From Polytrichum commune (Eukaryota > Streptophyta > Polytrichopsida > Polytrichales > Polytrichaceae), in assembly GCA_950295325.1 (NCBI GenBank), contig OX485803.1:70697554-70761553 (forward strand): 64,000 nt of DNA, in the 5' to 3' direction. The notes beneath the pieces are model-generated. The model was not told where the DNA came from, did not search any database, and was given only the letters and a program-made list of their open reading frames with translations. Shown here in pieces: positions 27,093 to 39,300 of this stretch. A program made the position numbers and the translations under genes. Within the stretch, counting starts at the first letter, position 1, and every line of letters begins with the position of its first letter.

Positions 27093-27842
27093 ACCATTCT
27101 TTCTACATTTTCCAGCCTCGCCCAATGGTTGGTGGTGTCCCAAAAACTTTGCCGGCTTCAAAGACTTGCAAGAGTAATGGAAAGTTGCAGCACTGGGGCG
27201 ATCGTGGCCACACTTTTATATTACCCATGACCACTTTGGAGGCATGACACGTCCAATATTGGCATTGAACTTGCTTTTCTTTAGCAAATGACCCATGTAG
27301 AATCTGCTAATGATGTCATCCGCTTACACAACATTAAAAGATAAAGAAAAAGTTCCCCTCCCCCCTATAACACCAGATTGGGAAGTGGAGATTCCTTGGT
27401 TTTGGTGCCTACATCAACACCTTCCTCAACTCCAATTTCAACGATTCCAGAATATTCGACCTTGATTCGCAGTTGCTGACTTGCTCAAGCTTCTAATGCT
27501 CGAATCCATCAGCTAGATGATTCCACAGAGTTGGAGGTGTCCGCATTAGCCTCATCTTCCTTACCATTGCGGATACTTGCTTCTTCCAAACAACATTGTT
27601 GTTCATTCATTCCAAATGTACCCCATTCACTTAGATTTAGAGGACAATTCGGCTAAAAGCCTCTTTTTTTTTTACTTTTTTTTTTTACTTTTTTTTAAAA
27701 CCATCGGGTTGATACCATGCTTTCTGCATTTTTCAGCCTTGCCCAGTGGTCGGTGTCCCAAAAACTTTACCAGCTTCAGAGACCTGCACTGCAAGAGTAA
27801 TGGAAAGGTGCAGCACTGGGGTGACTGTGGCCACACTTTTTT
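27093..27842. repeat. Pair of direct repeats of about 140 bp
   Basis: 27093-27230 and 27708-27842 are similar (CCCAAAAACTTT, then GCAAGAGTAATGGAAAG and GTGCAGCACTGGGG-like strings). They flank about 480 bp. The arrangement could be a small retroelement with terminal repeats, or a local duplication. Confidence 0.6.
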
Positions 27843-28080
27843 AATTAAGGTAGGCACATGCGGAGTAAGAAAACGCAGTCGGAAACAAAGAAGTCTAGAA
27901 GATGAGGGTACTTAAATCACGGTGTTAAAAGCTGTGGATGGTGACAAATTTAGCCCTGCCTTCTTGTCACTTGGGGGTCCAAATATGATGATAATATAAG
28001 AAAACACTTGCTCCCTCCTTACACCCTCAATTGTGACTCTCATTATGCCCCCCCCCCCCACTACGAGAACATGAGACTTA

Positions 28081-28660
28081 GGGCCCGTTTAAGCTTACAC
28101 CATGGACCATGAAGTCGGACCGTGGAGGATGGCCTTTTTCTCATGGTCCGACTTCATGGTCCAACTTCCATGGTTGTATTTTTTTTTTAAAAACAATTTA
28201 CAGAGTTTTTGGGTCCCTCACTAGGTGCGAATCGAATGTGGACCAAGAGGAATGACCATGCACCAGAAATGTGGATGTGTTGATTTTTTTTTGGGTAAAT
28301 GGGCAGTTTTTTTAAAACCATAAAGATTCAAGTTTCACCATTCTCTTGTCGTCATCTTCTCTTTCCCCCCGAAAAAAACTCATTCAAAATTTGTTATAGC
28401 AACATTTTTGCGCCATGGGCATCTGCCTTTTTCTACCATAGCACCTTTTTTTGCCTCTCCCACTCAAAACCCCGTCGGACCATGTCAGTGGATAATGTGG
28501 GCCTTAAAATATGTCATTTGGGGACCTCGAACTCCATGGTCACTCTGACATTTTTTTTTCCCTTGGTGTAAACCGGAGTGGCCCGGGACGAGTTTAACAA
28601 CCAGTCGCAAATTTTACAAGGCCTTGGGGTGATTTTATGGTCCATGGTGTAAACAACCCC
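28081..28660. mobile_element. Tourist/PIF-Harbinger-like MITE, family A copy 3
   Basis: 580 bp, flanked by TTA (28078-28080, 28661-28663), same orientation as the first copy and about 80 percent alike by eye. Starts GGGCCCGTTTAAGCTTACAC. Confidence 0.85.
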
Positions 28661-28663
28661 TTA

Positions 28664-31377
28664 GGGTCGGTGTAGACTATGGAGAAGAAGTGCACTGGTC
28701 AAGAATTTTAGAGGAATGGAGCAATATGATTGACTACAAAATGGGTTCTTCACCGGACGGGGTTTACACTATGGCAAAGTCTTCTCCAATGGAGAACTTC
28801 AAGCATGGATGAAAAGATGACATGGCTACCAACATGACAACATTTTTTGCTAGGGAAAATTTCCGGAGGTCAAAGTTTCTCATGCAACCTCAAACCCTTA
28901 GACAAGAAGCTTGGCCTTTGGAGAACTCCAATTTGAGGCATTTTACTTTATTGTTTTTATTGTTTTTCCATCTTGTCTGCCATACCAATTGATACCTCAA
29001 ATAACCTTGTCTTGGGCTGAAATTATTGACCAACCAATGCACTTCTTCATTGTACTCTAAATCAAGCCTTAGGCAACTCATCTTTGTCGGTCTTGCACCA
29101 TTGAAAACCTTAAATTCTATCATCGTAGTAGATTTGCATAAATTCACGGACAAGACAAGTTGTCTAGGTCTGATATGCTTATAGTGAACTCCCCAAACAT
29201 AACGTAAGCTTTTAAATCAATTGTGTTTCGAAGGGTGTCTAGGGTGGACTTCATTAAGCTTCAAGATAGAAAGGTATTGTAGGCATTTGTAGCAAGGCCA
29301 TATGCATGCCCAAACCAAACAACACTATGTACCACTATCATAACATTTGAAGTATAAGGGCTTAGAAAGTGTGATAGTGGTGCATAAGGGTGGTTTTAGG
29401 TGATGAATCAATTTTGGGTATGCCAATTTTACTTTGCTTTGATGACCACACTCATCTTCAAGCCTTCTAGGTGGAAATCAACGACTATCAACTATTGTAT
29501 TAATGTAGTGTGGATAACTATGTGGAGTAACAAAATGCTATAAATCTCTATTAAGGGGAGATTTTTTACTAACATAACATAAACAAGTACACTAAATATG
29601 ATTTAGTGTGGGCACGCTGTTTGTGATCAACCTGCAACAATTGCCTTACGATCCTTCATTGGCAACTAGAACTTAGGGTGTCATTTTAGATTTGGTGTTA
29701 CACGACAAGCCATAAAACCATTGTATTTGTACTCTAATTAACATGGTGCACCATCTTTAATGCCACACTAAAACATATGTTTAGTATAGTGCACATATTA
29801 GAGAACAAAAAAGAGAGTATTTGATATAAATTAATGTTAACGATCAAACTAGATATCATAGGTATGTATGCACGGTGGCCCTTGTATTGTTATATAGATA
29901 CTCCACATATGCATTATAAAAATGTATTTTTTTCTCGCAACAACTTGTTGCTTAATTCAACCATAATCTTTCATGTACCTTGTAGGGTTCTCTACGCATG
30001 TGGTAAATTTTTTCAACCCTAATCAAGATTGTGACTTACTAAAGACATATTTATAATATTGGCACTTACTAACCCAATTTCTAAGTACCTAAGAAGGTCA
30101 ATTTGGACCATTCCATGCACAAAAACTTGTATTTGAGCGATATGTTTTCATTTTTAACCAATTGGTCAAAAGGGATCCTATCAAAATGAAGACAATCTTC
30201 TATAGTGCACCCTTCAAACTCTTTTAAAGACACAACGTAGGTGCCCTTAGATGCAGATACATGATTAGCATTTGATCATCACTTTTACATGTGAATATAT
30301 AAATACTTCTCTTTGACATAGGATAATGCATAAATTATATCCAAAAACCCAAAAGCATCCAAAACCAATAAAAAAGCTAAAGTTGACAAGACTTGTAGAA
30401 ATTGTGCATGGCCGCACAATGCCTCATGAGCCCCTTGGTGCTTTAATGGCTAAGGGCACATTTATGGCATGCATTGTTGACCATATTGGTGAAAGCCATC
30501 ACTTTAACAATAGAGAATCGACCTCTTGCACTCCCCCCCCCCCTCCCAATGGCTCAATGAGGTGGTGTAGAAATGTATAACAAAAGGTGAAACAATGCCC
30601 TAGTGTATTATAAGACTCCCACACGTTTACATGGTTGATTTTGTGGTCAATTTCACTTAGCAATTAGACATTAATGAACTTTCTTATGTAGTGATAAAGA
30701 TCCATTGTAATTTGTGACAATCATCTTTGTTGATTTCCATGGGTTGCATATAAGTTCTTGATTTTGTTATTTTGTTTTTGAGGTTCAATACACATTGGCT
30801 AATACATCTAATTTTTTTTCTAATTTTTTTCTTTTCCTTTTCTTGTTAAGCCCTTAAATCTACTCAAAGTGTTTGGGGTGTCACTTCAAGGACTGCTTAA
30901 GCATAGCACATGTAAGTCAACCCTAAATTTGTGATACAACAAACCAAAATGAAATGATTTAAACAAAAGTCAATAGGAAATAGAGTTACATGTGGGTTTG
31001 ATCCTTGTTTGAGAAAACTTTCTATCAAGCGCTCGTTAGCTCGTCGTGTATTGGAGCGTGTTTTGAAAGTTGGGTGAAACTTTTGGGACCTCCTCTTTCC
31101 ACCTCTGAAAACTTTGAGAGAAATCTAGGATTTAAAATAGGATATGCAGATGGGACCCATTGTCCTAAATTCTAGATCAGCATGACTAAAGCCAAGTTGG
31201 CCCACCCATCCTAGCAGGACAACCTAAAAAGTTGGTTTTTAATAGCCCAACACCACTCTTTGTGCATGATAATTTAGGCACTAAAAAAATTGCATGACTT
31301 TGTGTTGATTCTCATAAACTTGGACTTTGGGACTAAATCCGTGGTTTTATTTGCTTTACGAATACATTAGCGCCTAA
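28664..31377. other. Intergenic stretch, no gene seen
   Basis: Mostly unclassified AT-rich sequence with a poly-C run near 30532-30542. A plus-strand stretch after 28664 (GGGTCGGTGTAGACTATGG, then GGGGTTTACACTATGGC near 28761) looks like remains of more MITE ends. Confidence 0.5.
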
Positions 31378-32303
31378 GGAGAGAGGGAATTATCATATTA
31401 TGAGCATACCTCTCATCCATCTAACGTAAAAACTTGACTCCTAATAGATTCATCTCAGATGACCTTGGGTAGACTAACTCAAGGTCTTTAAAGCTAACTC
31501 CGGTGTCAAATCAACTAAAAAAAGATAACATGCAAGCTTCATACTATTTCAAAGCTTTCACGTTGGATGAAGGAGAGGTAAGTTATGCTCAGGATTGATT
31601 TTTCACAAAGTTTTTGCCCGTCCACGTCCAAAAACCTTGAATTGAAAGGCAAAAAAAATTGCAACCTGTCCCAAAACCGGTAATTTCTAAATCAACCCGT
31701 CCATGGAAAGGTTAAAGAAAAAACAACCCATCCCAAAACCGGTTTGAAAATGAAAATACCCGTCCCGCAAGAGGTATAAATAAGTCTCTTACAATGTTGG
31801 TAAGAAAATAGAAAAAAAAAACAAAAAAACCGAAAGATGTCGACATGTGACTGGTTGCACTTGGAAACAATAGGATCTTGACAAATTATGCCTTCAATGT
31901 TCGTTAGTTATCTATCTTTTGTTGTCGATTCTCGTCTTTCCAGTACACCCCATTCTAAATTTTGTGGTTGATGAATTAATGTATGCAGGTGAATCAAGCA
32001 CTTCAAGATTGATATTTTGATTAGGTATTAGTGGTTTGATTGCATTATGCTTATATTCACATGTCATAAATGACATAATGTAATTGATATTTGTATCATT
32101 TTTTTTTTGAAAAATTTATCAAAAGAATTGTTATTTTTAGAACCTGTCCAAAGTGAATTTGACACATCCAAAAACCGGTTCATTTTCTAAAAACCCGTCC
32201 ACTGGAAATGTATTTTTTTTATAAACATGTCCTTGGACATGTTAGGGACCTTGTGAAGAATCACCACTGGTTATGCTCATATACCAATAATCCCTCTCTC
32301 CGA
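31378..32303. mobile_element. 240-bp MITE with GAGAGGG ends, split by a later insertion
   Basis: Left end GAGAGGGAATTATCATATTA..ACCTCTCATCCATC matches, inverted, the right end around 32280-32303 once the insertion at 31592-32269 is taken out. Related copies are at 14650-15126. Confidence 0.7.
31592..32269. mobile_element. Mutator-like non-autonomous element with a 10-bp target-site duplication
   Basis: 678 bp flanked by GTTATGCTCA on both sides (31582-31591 and 32270-32279). Ends are imperfect inverted repeats (GGATTGATTTTTCACAAAG; right end complement reads TGGTGATTCTTCACAAGG). The interior repeats CCCGTCC and AAAACCGGT and encodes nothing. A 9-11-bp duplication is the Mutator signature; the superfamily is inferred from that alone. 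Confidence 0.75.
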
Positions 32304-32618
32304 TCCGCACCTCAGTTTGCAAGAGAGCCCGTGGACTAACTTAGATAACTGATGACTCCTCAATGCAGGGTTCAGAAATCTACTCAGCTTCATTATCCAA
32401 GGACATAGTAATGTTGGCAACAGCCTGTTTTTGATGATGTAAGTTAGAGCGTTTTGCACACCTTCCATGCAGTTCCAGATGCGCTGTCCCCAAGAAATTG
32501 CAACGTTGCCGAGCTAGTTGACTACTGAAACTTAGTGCACACGTTTCCACCCAATTTGCAGACTACTGGGAACCAACACATTCACCTACTTTATTGAATG
32601 ACCTACTGCACCAGGGCT

Positions 32619-33054
32619 CAGGGAGAACTGTCAGTTAGTTCCAGATGAACCGGTTGAGTTTGAGAAATAACCGGTTGAAGTTCATAGAGACTTCAGAAGA
32701 ATTACCGATCATTTTAGAGGAATCTATACGTGAATATACCTCAAATGAATGAAAGCAAAACCGGAAGATGTCCACACGTAACCGGTTGGAATTAGAATCA
32801 CCAGGATCTTGACCGACTATGCCCAAAAACTTCCTGGGAAGTTTTTGAGCATAGTCGGTCAAGATCCTGGTGATTCTGAATCCAGCTAGTTCTTACATGT
32901 TGACATCCTCCGGTTTTGCTTTCATTCATTTGAGGTATATTCGCGTATAGATTCCTCTAAAATGATCGGTAATTCTTCTGAAGTCTCGATGAACTTCAAC
33001 CGGTTATTCCTCAAACTCAACCGGTTCATCTGCAACTAACTGACAGTTCTCCCC
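32619..33054. mobile_element. 435-bp near-perfect palindrome made of two TGTCCGGGGA elements
   Basis: Two inverted arms of about 210 bp meet at 32835/32836 (CTTCCTGGGAAG). Arms agree over AACCGGTTGAAGTTCAT, the GATCATTTTAGAGGAATCTA stretch and GGATCTTGACCGACTATGCC with only scattered mismatches. The transcript or single strand would fold to a very long hairpin. Single copies of the arm occur elsewhere in the window. Confidence 0.9.
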
Positions 33055-33162
33055 GGACAGTGCTGCACACCTATTGACAACAAATGTTTTTGGTGCAGAG
33101 TATTATACGGATATAGAGTATTGGATCAGATATGATATCTTTGAGTTGTTCTTGAGCAGTGT

Positions 33163-33260
33163 CTGGGGAGGTTTTTGAGCATAATCAATCAAGATCCAAC
33201 CCGTACATGTTGACATCTTTCGGTTTTTCTTTATCAGATCAAGGAATATTCTGTAAACTA
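33163..33260. mobile_element. Truncated TGTCCGGGGA element beside the palindrome
   Basis: Starts TGTCTGGGGAGGTTTTTGAG and breaks off near 33250 where the next inverted-repeat element begins. Confidence 0.55.
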
Positions 33261-33264
33261 CACG

Positions 33265-33469
33265 GTTTTGTCTAATTAGTGTGGGTTACCATTTGGATTT
33301 ACACATTGCCATAACTTTGTACCAACATTGTCGTGTTTTACCATAAGTTGAATCATATTCTTTGGTGTGCATACTGATTACTTTTGTTATTTGGGTAAAA
33401 ATGATGCTCGGTAAAAAGTAATAGCAACACATAACTCCAAATGGTAGCCCACACTGATTAGACAAAACA
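33265..33469. mobile_element. 205-bp inverted-repeat element
   Basis: TTTTGTCTAATTAGTGTGGG is inverted at the other end (CCCACACTGATTAGACAAAA), extending to about 30 bp. A half copy lies at about 19770-19815, and the end sequence recurs in the 62889-63335 frame. Confidence 0.75.
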
Positions 33470-34990
33470 GTGCATTGGTAGTTTTCTCGAAGTATTGGAT
33501 GTGAACTCAAATTATCAGTCAGTGCTTCCCATTCATCGTGCTCAAGTCTTTGGTCACAGATTGCAGACTAGAGATTACTATGCACCACTACACCGTTTAA
33601 GGTATTTGATGCATAACATTGATGTTTGCTGTCACACTATTGATGCATGGTCTTGACTATCTGATGCTGAACAGGCTTAGCAGTGTCACATTCACTAATA
33701 GTGAACATCACATTATTTACCAACACAAGTAGGTTTTTGAAATGCATAATTATACAACATATGATATTTACTATAGCACATTGGAGTGCTTCGGATGATA
33801 GTTAAACAATGTAGTAAGCAAGAGATATTATTGAACATACTTATGGTCAGCTTGATAATTGTGTCTAGTTGAGACCTCACTAATGCCAAGATATTTGTAA
33901 GCAAACTAACTCAAAAGTATCTTGAGGTTACACAAATGGGTCGAGTAACTTGAGATTGACCTCATGCAAGGGCAAATGTCACACTAAATAAATCATGTAG
34001 TTGTCTTCCACTATGTACATGGTTTTAAATTGTATGAAACTAAACCCACATTCATAGTGGAACAGAATCCACATCTTTTGTAAACCACACATTCCCATAG
34101 TGATGAATTTATGTCCATAAGTTGGCCTACACAACAAACCATAAATTATCCTAGTTTTGTAATGGAATGACCTACCACGTACAAAACATGAGAGGCCTAG
34201 AGTATATAACTGTTGAAGGCAAATAATGAATTGCAGAATTCAGCCATTTACTCATGCAGGACAAAACATTGGCAACAAACGTTTTGGTACAGATTGCCGT
34301 GGATGGCATGGCTGTCAGAAAGTTTTACCACCAGCCAGGTGTACAACGACCTGTCCTAGTTGTGGAGGACATGCTCATAAGATTCCTCCAGAGAATGTCC
34401 TCACGATCGTTGGATGTGTAGTTATTGAGATTATCACGTCAGGAAGTGAGGCGATGCTTTTGTTGGTGGTGCGAGTACATACCCACAGGGCAATTGGTAA
34501 AGGAAGCTTGGTCAGAATTATATTGTAGCATTGCCTTACAACGTAATCTAGACGATTTTGCAAGTCATGTAACGAATCCGCTCCTTAGAGCAAAGGTGTT
34601 GATGAAAGAGAGCTATTCACAATAGGTCGTGTAACCATTTCAACAAGATTTCAGTAAAGGATCTACCCTCATATCAATGCCTGCCTTTCAAGCGGCACTA
34701 CCCTAATTTTAATGCCTGCGCAAATGGGTTCCTAAAAATAGTGGTTTACAAAATGGGGCACCTACTCTTGTTATGCTGCTGCGTCTGGTTCCTTTCAGGT
34801 TGACTGGATATGTTGGTATGCCATGGGATTTTAGGCGAAAACTGCTGGAGCACGCGAGCAAAACTTTGTGGTAGATTCCAAACTATAAACAAGGCAACTT
34901 CGAACAGGAAGTTGCAGAATCAGTTGGTGGTGTATGTCAGGTGATCTTGCAACACCTGAGACAGAATCGGTCGTGACCGGTGCAAACCAA
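33470..34990. other. Intergenic stretch downstream of RPA1
   Basis: No gene I can support. A 100-codon plus-strand frame at 34226-34528 has a CPSCGG string but no further support. The last few hundred bases before 34991 are probably RPA1 3' UTR. Confidence 0.4.
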
Positions 34991-37900
34991 TCATCTCACT
35001 TTGGCAATATTCTCCAAAAGATATCTGCTTTCAGCTGCCCAGTCGACTGGTCCTACAGTGCGGACTGTCAAACGTTGTCGCTTCTCATTCATGTACTCTG
35101 TCTGGGCAACACTGATACGGTAAATGTGAGGGACCCACATGGCCTTGCGTAGTGCCGCTTCATAAGGCTTGCCGTCACCGTCCTGTGCACCGCGGATCCC
35201 ATTCTAAGAAATATGATACCAGTGTTGAAACGAAGTGTAACAAATGTAGCAGCGAAGTGCAACAAACATGATTGGGAAGAGTCCGATGTGATACTCCAAG
35301 TTATAAGAAACTAATAAGGAGAACAAATTAACGGGAAGAGATGTGGTACCTGGTTCCTGATGATGGCCAGATCTTCAGCGCTTTGACCGAGTAGACTCTC
35401 GGCTTGTTCGTTGAACGCTGAGATCCAGGCCTCCCCAGAAGAATCTGACATCTTGGCCAGCATGATATATCTGCAATGGTAGGACCATGCACTTAGAACT
35501 TTCTTCAGAAGGAAAGACGTCTTCATACAAGGAACTGGGCCGAACAGATTGGACCACCTACCTGCGATTGCAACTGTCGAAATGCTTCTGACAACCTTCA
35601 CACCAATAGCTTGAACTATTTTCTTCGGTAACTTTGCGATTGCAGACTGTGCATGCCATGTACCACATAGCTTGATCTGGTTTGATATAGCTGATGTAGG
35701 CCCTGACATTGAAGTAAGCCGGCTGCAAAATGGGAACGTTCCTTTAGGATGCGGGCTGGAGGAATCCACCTTGACAATGTATTTAACAGACTGCAACTGT
35801 AATGACAGAGGATCCCTGCAACACGTAAACGTCACACTGACCAGAAATATTTTTCCATCAAATTTTGGCGGCGTGACATAAAATTATGTGCTTACCTTCC
35901 CTTCACCTACAGATGGTTCGGTGATCTCTGAAAGCACAGCGCGATCTGCAAAGCTGTTGCGTGAACCTACTTGAGTAAGCCCTCCAGGAAGGCTGGCTCC
36001 TGCTGAAACCATCGAGGCACTCCTCCCACTCTGGTCATACCTGGCCATGGCCAACACCTCAACAACAGTATCAGCCACTGATAAGGCAAATTTATTGCGC
36101 AGAATTTGCATCAATCAACAGTGGAACACAGAGTATTGCTACCCAAATAAGAAATACCAACATAGTTGTCGGTATACATAGACAAAGGAACCGGATGCAG
36201 TGTGTCAATCACTAACCAAGCACGTAGAGTATCAGCTTCAACAATTTCTGGGTTGATGGAGACAGCCGTATTGATAGTGGTGTTAAGTGAGACGCCTGCA
36301 ATGCATTCCCAGAAAGTTAGAGAGGAGAGTCTCACTAAACTTGCAAGCATATGGTAAACTCACAAAGCCCCCTCGCATCACCCAGGCTACCTCTGAACTA
36401 GCACTAACCTTGAAAGTCGCCAACACGAAGTGCTTTGGCCACCAAAATTGGTGTATCAGTCAAGGTGTCTGATAGCGTAGCTCCTTCCTTGATTGCCAAA
36501 TCGTTCCAAAGAGTGATCACTACTGTCTTCTGACTGCAATACACACAACCGCCATTTAGAATTCAATGTTTGTATCCCAGAACCGCCTCAAACGAAGGAA
36601 AATCAGAGATTTGGTTTGCAGCGAAGGGGTGACAGACCTCTGGTCTGCAATGGTAACTTCACGCTTGGGTATCTCCTCGTTGGTTGTCTTTCGCCGAATG
36701 AACGTCAAGGGTGCTACGCTTTGAACAACCCCAATCACATCTGCATAATCTCACAGGCAGGTGGACATCTTTGAGAACCCAACAGGGGCACCAATGAACT
36801 AGAAATACCCAGAAGCATGAATTTGAGGTTAGGAACATACCTATAAGCCTCCTGGCATTGACATATGGTCCAAGCTCATCAATTTTGATGAAGTTGTACT
36901 TCACTGTGGGCAATTTCACTGTGGTACCATCGTCAGGAACCTCATCAACCTCTGAATTGAAATTTAAAGTCATTTCGTAATCATTCTTCACTGTAGCATA
37001 TTGCTTGTTGGCCACTCGTAAACTCCCCTTGGAGATAAAATATACCTGAAGCCAAGAGAGTTATTGTCAGTCCTAAGGAATCAATCATTTAAACCAATGG
37101 TTCAGCTAAGAAAGATCAATCAAATCAATTCAGCAAGAAAATAGCAAACCCATAGCGGCCATGAGCAATCAATGTTCACCTTATTCAACTGCAACTTGTC
37201 AAAGAACTTGTCAGCTGCTTCCTTGAACATTGTCGCCTGAATTTGAGTACCCTGTATTCACATCTACAACTTATAAAAACCGATTCTCACCTTGTGGTTC
37301 AAGGTGCTCCAGAAAGAAAATAACCAGTCAAATCAATGCTCAGACAGAAAAGAGGGATAGCGTCGTACATCTTCGTCAGTGAGCTCGACGTTGAAAACGT
37401 TGCCATCGCCTCGTGCATTCTTGAAGGTACGAAGAGGACCTTTGCTGGTGACTCTCACTTTGATCGTCCAGTTTCCTTGATAAGGATTGAGAGACACGAT
37501 TGGGTACACCCTCCTGGAGGATCCCATTTGGGTGGCAGGAGAAGCACTGCACAGTGCACAGCCAACCATGCATCCAACCAGGATATTAATCGATTTTCCT
37601 AAAGTTTCCTCGATGTGCAGAGCAAGAGCATCACGATGGGCATCGCTAAGTACAAAACTGCATAGATAATAGTCACTTCACACACTCTATTTTGCAGCAC
37701 CAAATATAAATTTGAGGATTTCAGTTGAGACACGGAAGAAGACTTACGTCCCCCGCTGCTCCTGCACAATCTGCGCTGCGGACTTGATAACTTGCTTATT
37801 CACCCCAGTCTTGCTATCAACATAGTTGACAGCTTTCGGCTTCAAAGCTATGCCTCCAACAGGCTTCAAGTCTTCATGTGCCCCAACCTCGGTTTCCAAA

Positions 37901-38793
37901 GCAGGTCCTGCCACTTCACCTTTGACAATTACCAGGATACTGCACCAGGGAAAACCCATCAATAATGATCGCGACAAACACTCCTTTAGATTGTAGATAC
38001 CGCACATTGATAGACGCAGAAAAAAAGCACTTGAAATTGAAAGACATACACACTTGTCAATGAGTAGCGTAGTAAGATTCACAACAAGAGTGGTGGGCAA
38101 TGGGGCAAACTGGATGCGAACTCAAGCTGTCCTGCGAGGGACACGTAGGCGAACTTACGTGTTTCCACCAATTTTGTTGACAACATAATCTGTGATTCGC
38201 ACGAGACATTTTTCTACCAACTGGCCAGACTCAGCGTCTTTGGACAGCTCCAGGTTCAGACCTGCCTTGACCTTTTGCATTCCATCGGTCACTTGCGCGC
38301 TGCAGATACAAAAGAACAAATCACTAAATACAAACATTATACAAAAATGCTACCATTTCACAACAACAACATCTGGCAACCAGCGATCCGAACTAAGAAA
38401 CAACAGAGGCTGACATCACCTTATAAACATCAATTAGGTAATCTCAGCCACTTCGTTCGGAACACGCTCCATCTAACATATTTCTACACGGCGTTGTGTC
38501 CTAACGTCCCAAAGCAGCGAACACTCGCATTTGAGTATATCATTGGACACATTTGCACAAAACCAGTAGGTACGCTCTCTCTGGTGAGACGACCCCAATC
38601 AAGCACAATTAAGCGCCACAGCGACCATTCCTCACAAGGCAAGCAAAACAGAGGAAACTCACGTGTAACGGCCGCCAGACGCCTTCTTCTCGAGTTGCAC
38701 AATCTGCAGCACAATACTGATCGGAGAGGAGCTGTCAGGAGAAGGATTGGCCACAATCGTGGCCACACCATTCGAAGTCACAGAATCCGCCAT
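34991..38793 (-). CDS. RPA1: Replication protein A 70-kDa DNA-binding subunit (RPA1), 13 exons, complete
   Basis: Large subunit of the nuclear single-stranded-DNA-binding heterotrimer RPA, used in replication, recombination and repair. Exons: 38663-38793, 38159-38299, 37748-37939, 37369-37546, 37180-37251, 36841-37045, 36638-36740, 36409-36533, 36217-36295, 35896-36040, 35562-35722, 35350-35470, 34991-35203. They total 1,866 nt, 621 residues, normal for plant RPA1, with all splice sites GT-AG and phases matching. Domains in order: N-terminal OB fold (about 1-110); DBD-A from about 170 (VSLNPYQGNWTIKVRVTSKG); DBD-B about 300-410 (TLWNDLAIKEG); Ser/Gly-rich linker about 420-457; DBD-C from 458 with the zinc ribbon cysteines 481, 484, 498 and 501. 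The end (NIAKVR) lacks the CCHC knuckles found in some plant paralogues, and the RAYISYIKPDQ segment resembles the A-type RPA1, from memory. No damage is seen. Confidence 0.96.
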
Positions 38794-39300
38794 TGCTCAG
38801 CACTCACAAATCCAGTCTCCTACTTCGTCTTCAAACAATCAGCAGAGGCACACAAAGCTTGCTACAGAGCAGACTTCGCTCCAACTACCAGCAACGTGAA
38901 CCAATTTCAGAAAGAAAGAGCACATCAGAATGCGGGAACTAGGGCTAGAATTTTCCTAAGGGGGGGAAGGAAGAGTGAGATTGGCGAAGATGTTGTGGAC
39001 GATCAGAGCAATGGCGGGGAAACTTGAAGGCGGGAAGCTTGAAGATTAGCGGGAACGTTCGAGTCGGGAATGACGAATGAAAATAATCGACAGCATCCAT
39101 CCATATGGATGACTGGTGACGCGTGAGCCCTAAATGAGTGGATGGGAGTGGATGGATGTGTGGGAGACGGAATGATGTATACGTTTGAATGCCAACTATG
39201 GCGGTTCCCGTTGGCGGGAGTTGGATGTGGATGAAATCTGGATGAAGTAATGTGGGCGTTAGAGTCTGTCAGGTGTTGCAATACTTAGAATAGCTTGGGT
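38794..39300 (-). promoter_or_regulatory. RPA1 5' UTR and promoter region
   Basis: Position only: the sequence upstream of the RPA1 ATG is free of the dispersed repeats found further out, up to about 39300. No TATA box or known motif stands out. Confidence 0.35.

Noticed and set aside
32635-32862. 75-codon open frame similar to one at 58210-58470
   Set aside because: The likeness comes from the shared non-coding transposon, not a protein family.
34226-34528. Plus-strand frame with CPSCGG, possible zinc motif
   Set aside because: Single isolated CxxC-like string, no splice or homology support.
38275-39027. 250-codon plus-strand open frame
   Set aside because: Antisense shadow of RPA1 exons 1-2 and promoter; no homology.
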